From: Manis javanica
Lineage: Eukaryota; Chordata; Mammalia; Pholidota; Manidae
Length of the DNA: 64,000 bases
Direction: 5' to 3'
NCBI RefSeq assembly: GCF_040802235.1
Contig: NC_133161.1
Span: forward strand, 148,357,121-148,421,120
Both the position numbers and the translations under genes were made by a program. Below the pieces are notes generated by a model. It saw only the letters and a list, made by a program, of their open reading frames with translations. It was not told the origin of the DNA and made no database searches. Below, one piece after another: positions 11,669 to 24,710 of this stretch. Numbering within the stretch: position 1 is the stretch's first letter; each line of letters begins with the position of its first letter.

Positions 11669-12544
11669 ATTTTAAGAGTTCATTTCTGAATGAGATGGAA
11701 AGGCTTGAGACAGGTAGGGGAATTCAGAACAAAGTCCTAAAAGCCTCCTTGACACAGGATTTGGGCTTGGGAAAGGTGTGCTGTCTGACAGTGACTGAGG
11801 ACTTTTTTTTACAGACTTTCCCTGCAATTCTGTGAATCCCAGGAAATTCCTTATTTATTTAATAATCTTGGATAGTGTTCAAACCCTCATTGCTTCAGGG
11901 TTTTTTTTTCTTCTAGTTAATCCCAATTTCATTCTTTGGAATCACAAAGTCAATAGAAAAGAGAAGCTTGAAATTGCTTTTATCTGAACATATCTTCAGT
12001 TTGAAGCCCTTAGGCAGCATGAAGTTCTAAGTAAGGGGTTTACAGGTGAAAGTGCCGTATGGAAGTAGCCTTTCTCAACTTCTCACTAATGCCAGGGGGG
12101 AAATGGAGCAATATTTAGGCAATTTTAAACAATTTGGTAATATTGTTCATGGGTAAGGGCCAAGAAAAATACATTCTTGATACACATGGGCTAAGAACAT
12201 ATGTCACTTCTGTGTTCTCAGAAAAATTATTCGAAGACCTATTTGGTTGACTTAGAGATGAATCAATATTAAAAACTCAGCAACTAGAAAAATCATATAA
12301 AATGAGCATAAAATAAAATGTCTACATAACTGCAAATATAATTAATTACGAACTGAAAGCAAAAGTCCAAATTGATCTTGAAAGAAAATACAAAAGTAAT
12401 GCCTTAAGGTACAACTTGGGATTTAAAATCTCCAATTTTAACAATAAAAACTGGGAAGGGAGATGTTAGAAGGATTTTGTCAAAAATTTTTAAATTCCTC
12501 TTATTATGAGGAAGAAAAAAAATGACTGATTCTTACCTGGTTTG

Positions 12545-15500
12545 ATAAGATGATAGAGTTTGTGTCCAGCACACCTGCATTATAAGAAATACTAAAAGAA
12601 GTTCTTCAGGTGAAGGGAAATGATGCCAGATAGGAGTCAAATCTGCAGAAAGGAATGGAGAGTACTAGACAGGACACGTCGCTGGGCAAATAGCAAAGAT
12701 TACACACGGATTTGTTTAAACTACTAGTGACTGATGTGGATATACTTAAAACTACTGTACCATACACTTAAACCTGGCTAAGATGCTAAATTTTATGGTA
12801 TGTGGTTTTTTTCTAAAACCACAATTAAAAATAAAACAATAAAAAGCCCAAATACATAAAGCACTACTAACTGTTTAAACCAAAAATAGTAAGAATGTAT
12901 TATGCTCTCATGCTGTAGATACAGTAAAATACACAAGCACATAAGGGGCAGGAAAGTGGGCTAAAGGAATGACACCATTGTGACACCTTACATTATTCAT
13001 GGTAATAGATATGTTAAAAATTCATAATGTAATATCTAGAAAATTCATAGACATGCATGCACATACACACACAAAATGCAAAAGAGGTCAATAGAGGAGA
13101 TAAAAAGGAATACTAAAAATGTGTATACTTATACTATATGGAATGCTAAAAATGATTCCTTCCATTCACAAAACCCAAAGGGACAATAAACAGATGTGAC
13201 AAAAAATACACACCAAGATGGTAGATTTAGACTCAACCATACAATATCACTAATTACATTAAATGTAAAAGAACAAACAGTCCAGTTAAAAGGCAGAAAT
13301 TATTACATTGGATTGAAAAGCAAGACCTACTACATGCTATTTGCAAGAAAAACATTTTAAGTAGAAAAACACAGGTTGAAAGCAAAAGGTTGTAGACAGA
13401 TATGCCATGTATATTAGTTTTCTATTTCTATATAACAAACTTGGCAATATAAATGACAAACACTTATCTGGGTTGGACACCTGTACCTAGGGCACAGATT
13501 TTCTGAGTGCCTCTGGTGCAAGGTCTCTCGTGAGGCCGAAGTGTGCCCCTGAGCCCACCCCCAGGTCAAGCGTCAGAGTAAGAGGGGGCACCCAGCCGGG
13601 GAGCTGTGCTCTTGCTGTGACCTGGTCTCAGAATCCATGTCCCATCATTCTACTGCCCTGTACTTGTCAGACCCACGTCACTAAATCTAAAGGGGACTCG
13701 GGGGAGGGAATTAAACAGAGTGTGACTACTTGGAGTGAGGATTAGAGGGGCCATCTTAGAGGCTCCCTGCCACTTCATACGGGTGCCCAGCATAACCCAG
13801 CCACATTCACACCAAAGTGACTTCAAGACAAAGTGTATCCCCGGAGGTACAGGGAGATAAATTCATCAAGAAGATATAACAGTATTAAAGTGTATTTAGG
13901 TTAATAAAGAAGCTTCTGAAGGCATGAAGCAAACACTGAAAGAACGATGGAGACAAGAGCTAAATCCACAATCACCTTTCTCATGATTAGCAAAAAATCA
14001 TGTAGAAAATTTGAACAATACCGTCCATCTACCTGAATTAATAGATTTTTAGAGAAATTACACCCACAACTGGACAATCTATATTCTTTTCAATGGAGAA
14101 AGCATGTAGATTTGTTCACTAAGCTAGACCAGATGCTGACCATAAATTAAATCTTTGACTACACTGAAATTTAATTAGAAACCAATAATAATATATAGAA
14201 AATCCAAACATTTTTGGTAATTGAGCACCACAATTCTAAATAATTCACGGGCAAAGAAGAAATCACAATGGAAATTAGAAAAAATGCTCAACTGGATAAT
14301 AATAAAAATATCTAAATTCATGGGATGCAGCTAGAACAGAACTGGAGGAAATTTATAGCTTTAAATGCCTACAATTAGAAGAAAGAAATGTGTGGAGTCA
14401 AGTATCTAAGCTTCTATCTAAAGAAGCAAAAGGAAAAAAAAGAACAGGACATTAAAACTAAAGTAACTGGAAGAGAGAAAATAAGAAATATAAGAGCAGA
14501 AATCAACACAGTTGAAGAGGGACAATTTTAAAAAATCAACAAAGCCAAAGGTTGGTTCTTTGAAAAGATCAATAAATTTGAAATCAATCTCTAGCTATAT
14601 TGATCAAGATTTTTAAAAAGACAAATCACCAGTATCAAGAGTGAAAGAGAGAGAAGGTCACTACAGATCACACAGACGTGCCCTTTTAAAAGGGTGATAA
14701 GAAGACAATATAAAAAGAAATCTATACCAACAAGGTTGCCAACCAAGCGGAAGAGGACAAATTCTTTGAAAAATATTATTTACCCAAATAGATAAAATAA
14801 GAAAAAAAACCTTCAGGTCCAGATATCTTCACTGTGAATTCTAGCAATCATTTCAGGAAGAAAATACTGATAATATACAAATTCCTTCCAAAAACAGAGG
14901 GGAGGAAACACTCCCAGCATGTTATAAGAATCCAGCCTCACTGATAATCAAATTCTGCTAAGCATGTTACAAGAAAAGAAAATTAGAGCTGAATACCCCT
15001 CATGTGTATAGATGCAAAAATTCCTAACAAGGTATTAGCAAATCACATCCAGTGAGGTATCAAAAAGGAGACTACTTCATGGTAAGGGGGTTTATGCTGG
15101 TTTAGTTTAAACATTCAAAAATCATCCAATGGAATCCGTATTTTCAGAAGAAGGGAGAAAAATCACATGACTGTCTCAATTAATTTAAAAATTTTTTGAC
15201 AAACTTCAATATTTGATTTACATAGAGAGGAACTTAGTGTGATAAAGAATATCTGTGAAAAACCTATCATAAATTATACTTCATGAAAAATCGACCATTT
15301 TTTCTTAAGATACAGAAAAAGGCACAAATGTCCACTCTTATCACTTTTATTCAACATGTTTTGGAAGTCCTAGCTGGTGTATGAAGGCCAGAGGAGTAAA
15401 TAAAAGGCATAAAGTTGGAGTAGAAGGAATAAAACTATATTTATTTACAGATGATAACTATAGTTTTTGCCTAAAAATACCTATCGAAGCTACGAAAAGT

Positions 15501-16010
15501 ACTGCTGAAATTAAATCAGTAATATCACAGGACACAAGGTCAATACACAAAAATCAATTGCATTTCTATAGACTAGCAAGTGAAATAAACTTTAAAACTT
15601 TGAAATCAAAAACATACAATTAACAATCATGTGAAAAAACTTAACAAAACATATGCAAAATAAGAGAACTATAGAATGCTACTGAGTGGAACTGAAGAAG
15701 CCTAAAGAAATGGAGAACTAAACCATATTTATGGACTGTAGTTTCATTCAGAGGTCCATTCTCCTAAAGTGATTTGTGAATTCAAAGTAATCATAATTAA
15801 AGTCTCAGAAGGCAGTGGAGAAATTGACACGTCTATTCTAACATTTATTTCAAAATACAATGGCACTAAAATTGCCAAAATAATCTTGAACAAAGTTGAG
15901 GACTCACATTTTCTGGTTGCAAAACTTATTATGTCTGGTAACAGGGATAAAAGGTCCCTGTAAACCTCGTGGAAGTTCGGTGACTCTGCCTGAAGCAAAA
16001 ACATGAACTG
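12545..16010 (+). mobile_element. Old LINE-1 remnants, mostly ORF2, heavily decayed
   Basis: Scattered L1 ORF2 text runs in sense orientation: 'actaaaagaagttcttcagg' near 12590, 'aaaagcaagacctactacatg' near 13315, and the reverse-transcriptase region at 15340-15600. There the conserved active-site block is recognisable only as Phe-Thr-Asp-Asp in a fragment of 80 codons at 15381-15623, where active L1 has Phe-Ala-Asp-Asp. The frames are broken everywhere. An MaLR-like LTR interrupts the block at 13410-13790. Internal boundaries are approximate, and several separate L1 copies may be nested. Confidence 0.7.
13410..13790 (+). mobile_element. MaLR-like LTR remnant inside LINE-1
   Basis: The segment begins 'tattagttttctatttctat' and ends near 'ggggccatcttagaggctcc', a start and end text familiar from common old mammalian LTR-like repeats. 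L1 text flanks it on both sides, so it looks like an insertion. The family assignment is tentative. Confidence 0.45.
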
Positions 16011-16439
16011 GGAACAAAATGTGAAACTCCTACTTTGTTCATACCCCTGCGCTATGAGGGATCGTGCATTGATGACTTACATTTGATTTGGTGTTGACTT
16101 ACAGGTTTACCACCAAAAAGACAGTGTAGCAACATTATATAAGGAAATGAATATAAAGTTTAGAATGTTCCTAATAAGCAATGAGTGAGCAGACCATTAA
16201 AAGACAAGGGAGAGTTAAAGAAAGAAACAGACTTGGCTTCCGAAGGGAAGCTGACTCAGGAATAAGCAAAAGTCGGTGTCTCGATGGGAATCAGATACAA
16301 GTGCACGCACAGGAAAATGGACTGACCATCACTCCAGAAGGAGACTGGGGAGGCAGGCACACGGATCAGGGACATGTTAAGACCACAGAGTTTATATCTA
16401 TCCCTGAGATTGAGGAATATTAATTCAACCCTCATTCAA

Positions 16440-16862
16440 GTTCAGAAACATGGGAGTCATCCTTGATACTTCCCTCTCCTCATTCCCCATAACCAACCAT
16501 TGCCAACTTTTCCATTTTATCTCCAAAATTCATCTTAAAATAATCTACCTCTATCATTTAGTCCAAGCCACCATCACCTCTTACTTAGACGTAAATTGTC
16601 TCCTTTCTGCATCTCTCATTCTCCTGTAAAGTTCTCCAACCCATTCTCCACACGATAGCCGGAGAGATCTTTTCAAACATAAGTTGGGTCCTGCCTCCAC
16701 CGTCTGGCTCAAGTCCCGGAACCGTCTGGCATTTGCTCACCTCCCCTGATAGGCTCTGCAGCAGACGAGGGACCTCCTGTCTTGCTTGCTGCGCCATCAT
16801 CCCAGTGGCCAGCTGTACTGTGCTACATGGAAGGTGCTCGGCACAGGTTCACTGAATGAGTT
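16440..16862 (+). mobile_element. LINE-2 remnant, sense orientation
   Basis: The order 'gtcatccttgatacttccc', 'tccaagccaccatcacctct', 'caacccattctccacacgat' and finally 'ggtgctcggcacaggttcac' follows the L2 ORF2 end and 3' tail. The reverse complement of the same family is seen at 47605-48185. It is ancient and noncoding. Confidence 0.7.
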
Positions 16863-16995
16863 AACCACGCTAGTTCTTTAACTGTGAGCCAAGAACTCTT
16901 GGCACTTGATTCCTGGGGGGAATTGTCTTGCTGGAAAAGCCGAATTGTTTCCCATCCAAATCATGCGATATGTTTATTAAAAATATGTATGTTTT

Positions 16996-17261
16996 CCAAC
17001 AATGGAATACTATTCAGCCATAAGCAAGAAACAAATCCTACCATTTGCAACAACACGGATGGAGCTGGAGGATATTATGCTTGGTGAAATACGCCACGTG
17101 GAGAAAGACAAGTACCAAATGATTGCCCTCATTTGTGGAGTATAACAATGAAGCAAAACTGAAGGAACAAAACAGCAGCAGACTCACAGACTCCAAGAAG
17201 GGCCTTAGCAGTCACCAAAGGGGAGAGATGGGAGAGTGTATATCAATTATACCTTAATAAA
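16996..17261 (+). mobile_element. Short 5'-truncated LINE-1 insertion with 17-bp target-site duplication
   Basis: An L1 3' piece of about 266 bases, from the 'ggaatactattcagccataa' part of ORF2 to an A-rich tail, is bounded by a direct repeat. The 17-base text AAAAATATGTATGTTTT occurs at 16979-16995 and again at 17262-17278. The left junction fits an L1 endonuclease TT/AAAA site. Removing the insert restores a plausible continuous older sequence, so this is a classic target-primed retrotransposition product. Confidence 0.85.
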
Positions 17262-17280
17262 AAAAATATGTATGTTTTTC

Positions 17281-17585
17281 AGAAATAGACTCATAGACAC
17301 CAAGAAGTGACCGGCGGTCACCCTATCAGGTTGGGGAGGGTATGTGAAATAAGTGAAGGGGATAAAGAGGCACAGAATCTCAATAGTAGTATAAATTAGT
17401 CATGGGGGTGAGGGTACAGATAGAGAATATAGTCGATGATTCTGTAACATCCTTCTATGTTGACAGATAGTAACCACACTAATTGGGGTGAGCATTTAAT
17501 AATGTGGATAACTATCAAATCACTACGTGTGCACTTGAAGCCAGTATAATATTGTATATCAACTATAGTTCAATAAAAAAGTAAA
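17281..17585 (+). mobile_element. Older LINE-1 3' end
   Basis: The segment carries L1 3' UTR text ending 'caactatagttcaataaaaa' just before an A-rich stretch. It directly follows the right target-site copy of the younger L1 insertion. Confidence 0.7.
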
Positions 17586-18762
17586 TTAAAAGAAATAATG
17601 AAAAAAATATTTTGAAATATTTGTTTTCCCATTGTGAGCAAAAAGACAAGAAAAGGAAAATGCAGGATGTTGTGAGACACACAGGGTGCAGCAATGAGCA
17701 CAAGGGGGCTGACAAAGGAAAAAGGGGGCTGGGTAGGGGGAGCGTTCATGTGAAAATTAAACCATAGGTGGGGTGGGGGGACAGACAGGAAAGATGTACA
17801 AAAATAAAAACAAAAAAAACCCCATAATAACAGGTGGAACAAAGAGAGTTAAGTATAGCTGAGCATATAAGAAGTAGCAGCCAGGGCCAGCAGGGTCCCA
17901 GGAGAAATACGCAAGCACGTGCTCATGGTATGCAGTTTGCACCAGCGGCTGCGGGGTCTCCGTGCGCGTGACAGCAAACACCTTGCGCTGCAGGAGCTGA
18001 GGTCTCTGGGCAGGAGAGGGGGCCTGGGCTGCGTCGTAGGACGACGGACGGGCAGAAGGAGCAGCCCCATCAGGACGAGACAGAGAAAGTGAAATGCAGA
18101 ACCGGTCACCTCTGGTTAGGAGACTATTGCCAATTTCTCATATGGGGAGAAATTAATAATTCAACAAGATTAGTCTGAGTAAATTTATTGGTAGGGAGGG
18201 TAGTGTAAGATTTCAATTATTAGCTGTGAGTAGGTAAAGCTCTGATTTTATGGATGGTGAGTAAAATTCTTTTCCAATAATCCCTTTATGCTGCTAATGT
18301 CAGTTACAAAACCTAGTCAGCTTTCGTTGGAGCTGAGGGTGTCAGCGTTCCCACCCTCACAGCAGGTCCCATGCCCCTGGGTGGCTGTCATCGGGATGGC
18401 CCAGTGTGTGGCGGGGGTGCGGGGGACCAGCCCTGAAGCCCAAAAGCAGCTGGTGGGGAGCTGGTTTATCCTCTTACTTAAAGATGCCCTAAAACGATGG
18501 GCTATGACATCTGACCAGCACAGTCCCCCCTCCCCACACAGGCCTGACATCTCTGTGTGTCCCTTCCTGTGCACCACACACCCACACCGATGCTTGCACG
18601 CCTCTGTCTCATGTTCTCTCATCCCCCCGTTTGAATTTCTCTTTGCTCTCTCTGTATCCTTTGCTTTTCAACTTGGACTCCAGGAATCATTCTTGTTTCA
18701 GAAAAATGAACTGTCACTCAGGTAACTCTCAGAAAGCCAGGAAGCAGACCCCCGTCTCCCTA

Positions 18763-19673
<911 letters not shown>

Positions 19674-19827
19674 CTCTGCAGAATATCTTGAAAAGGTTTT
19701 TCAGAACATTCTTAAGAATCTCACTTTCTGCGGTGTGTTTGGACCCAAAGCTGTAGTATTTTTCTAGGTAAACCCGAGGGTTAAAATGGGTCGGGTAGGT
19801 GTCCTTGGAGGTGAAGCTGGACTCCAT
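19674..19827 (-). CDS. NNMT: NNMT coding exon 1 (start codon; nicotinamide N-methyltransferase)
   Basis: NNMT is a cytosolic monomeric enzyme that moves a methyl group from S-adenosylmethionine to the ring nitrogen of nicotinamide, giving 1-methylnicotinamide and S-adenosylhomocysteine. It links NAD breakdown to methyl-group balance and is strong in liver and fat. This exon encodes residues 1-51 plus one base of codon 52. It starts with Met-Glu-Ser-Ser-Phe-Thr-Ser-Lys-Asp and holds the N-terminal lid, with Tyr20 and Tyr25, which contact the cofactor in the human structure. The ATG has a good Kozak setting (ACC before, G after) and matches the family start. The donor is GAG/GTACGT. There is no signal peptide or membrane segment. 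All three exons join without a frameshift or stop, so the gene looks functional. Confidence 0.97.
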
Positions 19828-19930
19828 GGTGTCTCACTCCTGCGTCCAGTCCTCCTCTGTTCGCTCTCAGGCACCAGGGAGTCACCTGCAGAAGTTGTCT
19901 TGAGTCTCAGGCAATCGATTTTATTTTGGT
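19828..19930 (-). promoter_or_regulatory. NNMT: NNMT 5' UTR and proximal promoter (inferred)
   Basis: Upstream of the ATG the coding strand reads back through a C/T- and GA-rich leader to an AT-rich AAATAAAAT block at about 19919-19928. This could serve as a TATA-like element about 90 bases before the ATG, placing a start site near 19890. A TTCTGCAG sequence ends at 19886 and could instead be a 3' splice site for an upstream noncoding exon; its pyrimidine tract is weak. There is no CpG island here, fitting a tissue-restricted promoter. Confidence 0.35.
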
Positions 19931-22690
19931 TGGTTAGGCCCACCCCTTAGACACAGATGTTTGGTCAAACAGTAACTGAGAGAAATTGAAAGTATGCTGG
20001 CTGTTCTGGGAAGTGATGAAATTCCCAGTTAAGAAAGCTTAGGGGAAGGGCCATGAGTCGTGATTTCCTGCCAAGAGGTGAGGTTCAGCTGCAGGGATTA
20101 CACACAGGAGGGTGTGCCCGGGCTCGTCCGGGAAGTTGCCTAACTTAGCCGCTGAGCTGGAGGGGCAGGGCCTCCACCACAGGCACTAGTGTTCCCCTGC
20201 TCACAGAGACTCCTTCAGGAAGGGGCTGCCAAGGAGTGGTTTACATTTAAACATGTTAAGCAAAAAGAAAAGAAAGGAGAGTGAAAATGAGGATAGAAAG
20301 TGCATTCAGAGCTAAAGAATGTTGGCTGGAGACTCATTTCAGATGAATTCTGGACAGAGGGTAATAGAGCTATTTTAAAAATCTGGGTGAGGCTTTTTCC
20401 GAAGCCTCTGCCAACCCCATCCTTGCGCCCCGCACAGCCTCCCACAGTCCCCTGCAGCTGCATTGCCCTCACCGCCGACTGCCACTTCTCAGGGTCCGGC
20501 AGGCATGTCCTCCCCAGCCCCCCCACTGAGCCTCTGTCCACCCAAATCCTGACAGTTCCCTCAAAGTGGACTTCAAGCCCTTGGCTTCCTTTAAGAATTT
20601 CTTAAATTCCCCTTTCTGAGCTCACGCTGCCCTTTGACTCCTGCGCCCAGCCAAGCACTTGTTTTGTGGTGCCATTATTTATATCTCCTCACATCACAGG
20701 ATGGCCCACCTAGCAGGTGCTCAAAACACTGGCTGACGAGTTTACTACTGTCATATTGCACCAAATGCAGTCAGAGTGAGGGCCCGGCATTCGGTGGGGG
20801 ATGACTTAGCAAGGGCCCATCTGGTTATAAGACACAGAGACTCACTCAAAGAAGCTCAGGTTAAAAGGGAATTAGTAACAGGAGAATATAATGGAAACAA
20901 AATGAAGAGCATCTAACTGGGTCTTGTGAACCAAAACATCATTAGGCGCTGTTTTCCCTCTCTCTCTCTCTCTCTCTATGTATATATCTATACATATATG
21001 TATATGTATAGATATATACATAATTTTGTACATACATATACATACATATAAACTTTTATGTGTACGTATATACATATAACTTTCCCTTTTGCCTGTTTCC
21101 GGAGGGCCGGGGGCCTCTACTCTCTCGAAACAGGCCGCACCTTCATCATCCACTTGCCATGGCTCCACTCCGGCCATTCCAAACAGTGGCCTCTGCGCTC
21201 GAATCGACCGTCTTCTAAGTCATCTCCTCACTGCTGGCTGGATCAGTCTGCATGGTCCAAATCCAGATTCCTTAGAGAGATAATCTGCCTGGTCCCAGCT
21301 GGGTCCGTCACTGATGCTTCCCAGCAGGTGGCAGGGCTGGGGAGGGAGGTGGTGGTAAAGGAGGTCTGTGTGGTGTTCAGACTGCCCGTTGCAGGACTGT
21401 AGATGGAGCAGCCAGATTGTCTCAGATCACTGCAAGTGCTGGATCTTCAAGAATCAAATCACAGGCTTGAAGGGTGTAAAATCCAGCCAGGATGTCTTTG
21501 CGAGTTTCTGAGGCGTAGCTGCCACGGCACTGCACTTCCGGCGCCCCCTGTCTGCCCTGGAAATGGAGCACATGGAAAAATCCAAAGCTCGAACCCGGGA
21601 CAGCCCTGTGAAGCACTCCATTTAGATGTCCAGTGACTCCCAAGCAAGACGTGCAAAAAGCAATCCACTCGTAGACATTTTATTGATAAAACTGCAGAAC
21701 ACCAAAGACAATGAGATGTTGAAAACATCCAGAGAATGTCAAAGACAAGAGATGGTGAAAATATCCAGAGAAAAAACACGGATTACCTTCAAAAAGAGAC
21801 AATTTTGCTGAGAACTGACTTTGCAAGGCAATAGAGTCAGAAGACAAGAAAACAGAATTGCCAGTGGGCCACAATAAAGCGTCCATTGACTTAGAATTGT
21901 GTAAGCAACAAAAAGTCTTTCAAGAACTGGGACAAAAAAAGGACATTTTCAGACAAAAATGGATGTTTGCCACGTAGTTCTTTCTAATGGAAATCCTAAA
22001 TAACACACTGCAGATAAAAGGCATGTGACAGCAGATGGCAGGGCTGAAAGGCAAGGAAGAGTGGAAAACAATTAAGGAGGCTGACTGGTGGGTGATTCTA
22101 GTGGACACATGAGGAATTAATACCATATGTAAGATAAGCAGGGTGGAATTAAAATACACAATAGCAATGGCCTATAAATTTCCGGGGAAGGCGAATACAT
22201 GGAGGTGAAGTGTTCTAGATCTTTGTATCGTCCAGGAGTAAAAGTACTGATTATCTCAGATTTGGGGAAGTTAACTATGCATATTGTAATTCTAAGCAGA
22301 TGACAGTGTGCGAAGCCCAGGCCATGCCTATCAACATTTTTCTGCTCAGGCACCCGCGGCTGCCTCACGGTTCTCTCTGGTTGGAGGAGTATGTTCACCG
22401 TGCACACAGAGCAGGCCAGAAAAGCCGTAGAGTTCAAGCAGCGGTCCTCAGGCCCTCACACCATGACAGAGCTTAGAGCTGAATAGACATCCCCTCCTTG
22501 CTCTTGGGGTAGAATGCTAAAACCCGCTCTGCCAGAGGAGCCCAGCAGGACTGGGCCCTGGCTGCCCACAGCAGGAACTAGCTCATTAATGGAGCCTCCT
22601 CTGGCTTCCTTTCTTTCTGGGACTCACTCTTCCATTCCCCCACTGGTGCTTCTAGGATCCAAAGCAAAATACACTTGAATTTTAGATGCC
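19931..22690. other. Region upstream of NNMT, no gene seen
   Basis: It is mostly single-copy-looking DNA with a CT/TA microsatellite at 20955-21080. A moderate CTCF-type match (11 of 14) lies on the minus strand near 21541-21554. I recognise no exon or intact repeat. Confidence 0.5.
20955..21080. repeat. Compound (TC)n and (TATG/TATA)n microsatellite
   Basis: A run of CT units passes into an irregular TA/TATG/TACA-rich stretch lasting about 100 bases. It is a simple-sequence tract about 1.1 kb upstream of NNMT. Confidence 0.85.
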
Positions 22691-23300
22691 ACAAAAACAG
22701 TACAGTCAACCTGTACTAACTCTAAATTAGTAAAGGAGAGAAAATGCAATGTCAAAAAAATATCAATTCAGAAGAACAGAAGGACCTAGAGAAAAAAAAA
22801 TATAGACCTGCCTGGACAAATACAGGGTATAAGATAAGAAGGTAATTGATGGAGCATTAAAAACAGATGAAAACATCACGAAAGATGTGTAACACCTGAG
22901 CAGCAGGGTTAATCAACTTGACTTAATGGATAGATAAAAAATACAGCATCCTACACCTACACATTCACTTCAAGAATACACAGGCTATTAAAAATTACTG
23001 TATAAAGCTCATAAAGCAAGCCTCAACATATTTCAAAGGACCAAAATGATATAAAGTATATTCTTTGACCAATGCATTTAAGTTAAAAGTAAAAAATAAA
23101 AAGATAGCTAGAACACCCTTATTTGTTTGGAAATTAAGAAATGCAAGAATAAAAAAAAAACCTCATGGTTCAAAAAAGAAATCATAATGGAAATGATGAA
23201 ATATTTTGAACTCAGTAGTAATAAAAACACTGTATACCAAAATTTGTAAAGTTAACAAAGTCTTTAGAGGGAACTCCATTCCTCAAATGTGTATATTACA

Positions 23301-23822
23301 GGCAGTCCCTGACTTTTGATGGTTGTTTATTTTTTTACTTTGTTATGATGGAAAAACAATGTGCTTTCAGTAGAAACCATGCTTTGAATTGTGATCTTTT
23401 CCCCAGCAAGTGATACACCAGATGCTCCTCTCTCATGTGATGCCAGGCTGGGCAGGGCAGCGGGCCACAGCTCCCAGTCTGCCATGTGGTCATGAGGATC
23501 TGGCCCACGAGGATCCGGGCAAACAGCTCAGACACTTAGAGATGTTCTGTCCCCACAGGACCATTCTGTTTTTCACTTTCAGTGCAGTATTCAATCAGTG
23601 ACACAGGATAGTCAATACTTTACTATAAAATAGGCTTTGTGTTAGAGGATATTACCCAACTGTGGGCTCACATACATGTTCTGAGCATGCTTCAGGTGGG
23701 CTGGGCTTGGCTGGGCTGTGATGCTCAGTAGGTTAGGTGTACTACATGCATTTTCCACCTAAGATATTTTCAACTTATGACGTATATTGAGATGTAACCC
23801 CATTGTAAGTCAAGGAAGGCCC
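23301..23822. mobile_element. Tigger-like (Tc1/mariner) DNA transposon inserted in LINE-1
   Basis: The block starts CAGGCAGTCCCTGACTTTTG after a TTA. It ends with the approximate inverted match CATTGTAAGTCAAGGAAGGC, giving terminal inverted repeats of about 22 bases. The interior ('cactttcagtgcagtattca', 'aaaataggctttgtgttaga') resembles common non-autonomous Tigger elements. L1 text continues on both sides. Confidence 0.7.
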
Positions 23823-24469
23823 AGAAGAAAGACTGAAATCTAATGAGCTTAAGGAAAAGAACACCAAATAGAAGGAGAAAAAAAATAATGATACAGAACA
23901 GAAGCCACTGAAATAAAAAGCTAAGCTACATTAAGATACCAGCAAGGCCCAGGAGTTGGCTCTCTGAAAAGACTGATATAATTAGCAAATATCTGGTTTG
24001 AATGATCTAGGAAAAAAAAGAGAGTAGGCACAGGTACCCATGTCAAGAATGAAAATGGGGGCATCATGGCAGTTCTACGGGCATCTAGAAGATCACAAAC
24101 TATGACAAATAACTTTATGCCAATATATAGAAAATTTAGAATTGTAAGTTCCTAAGTAAATATATAATGCATACAAAACCTGATTTGACCTGTAACGATC
24201 AGAGAACTTCAATAGAAAATTGTTCCCACACGAACCTTCAGGGCACCTGGCTCCACAAGTCAGTTCCAGCGTGTATTCAAGGAATCAATGATTCTAATCC
24301 TACACAAACTCTCTCATAAAATAGAAAACAAGACAACACCGCTCAACTAATTTTATAAGTTCAGCCAAACCCTCATACCAAGGTTATTTATGAGGAAGAA
24401 AAGTTGTAAGCTAAAATTACTCATGAACACAAGTACAAAACTCTTAAACAAATTATTGTCTATTTAATG

Positions 24470-24710
24470 AAATAGCAAATACTTACACATATGGCGCTTA
24501 CTATGTTCTAGGCACTGGGTTACACGTTTTGGAGGTATCACTAAACCTTACAATAATTCTGTGAGTTAGGTATTATTATCACCCCCATTTCAGCTTATGA
24601 GGAAACTGAGGCACAGAGAGGTCAAGTGAATTGCCCAGTCACACAGCTACCGAGTAGTATACAGCCAGGTTTCAGATATAAGCCATCTAACTTAAGAATC
24701 CATTCATTTA
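24470..24710 (-). mobile_element. MIR SINE
   Basis: 'gttctaggcactgggttaca', 'gaggaaactgaggcacagag' and 'ttgcccagtcacacagctac' form the reverse complement of a nearly full-length MIR. It lies within the LINE-1 block. Confidence 0.85.
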
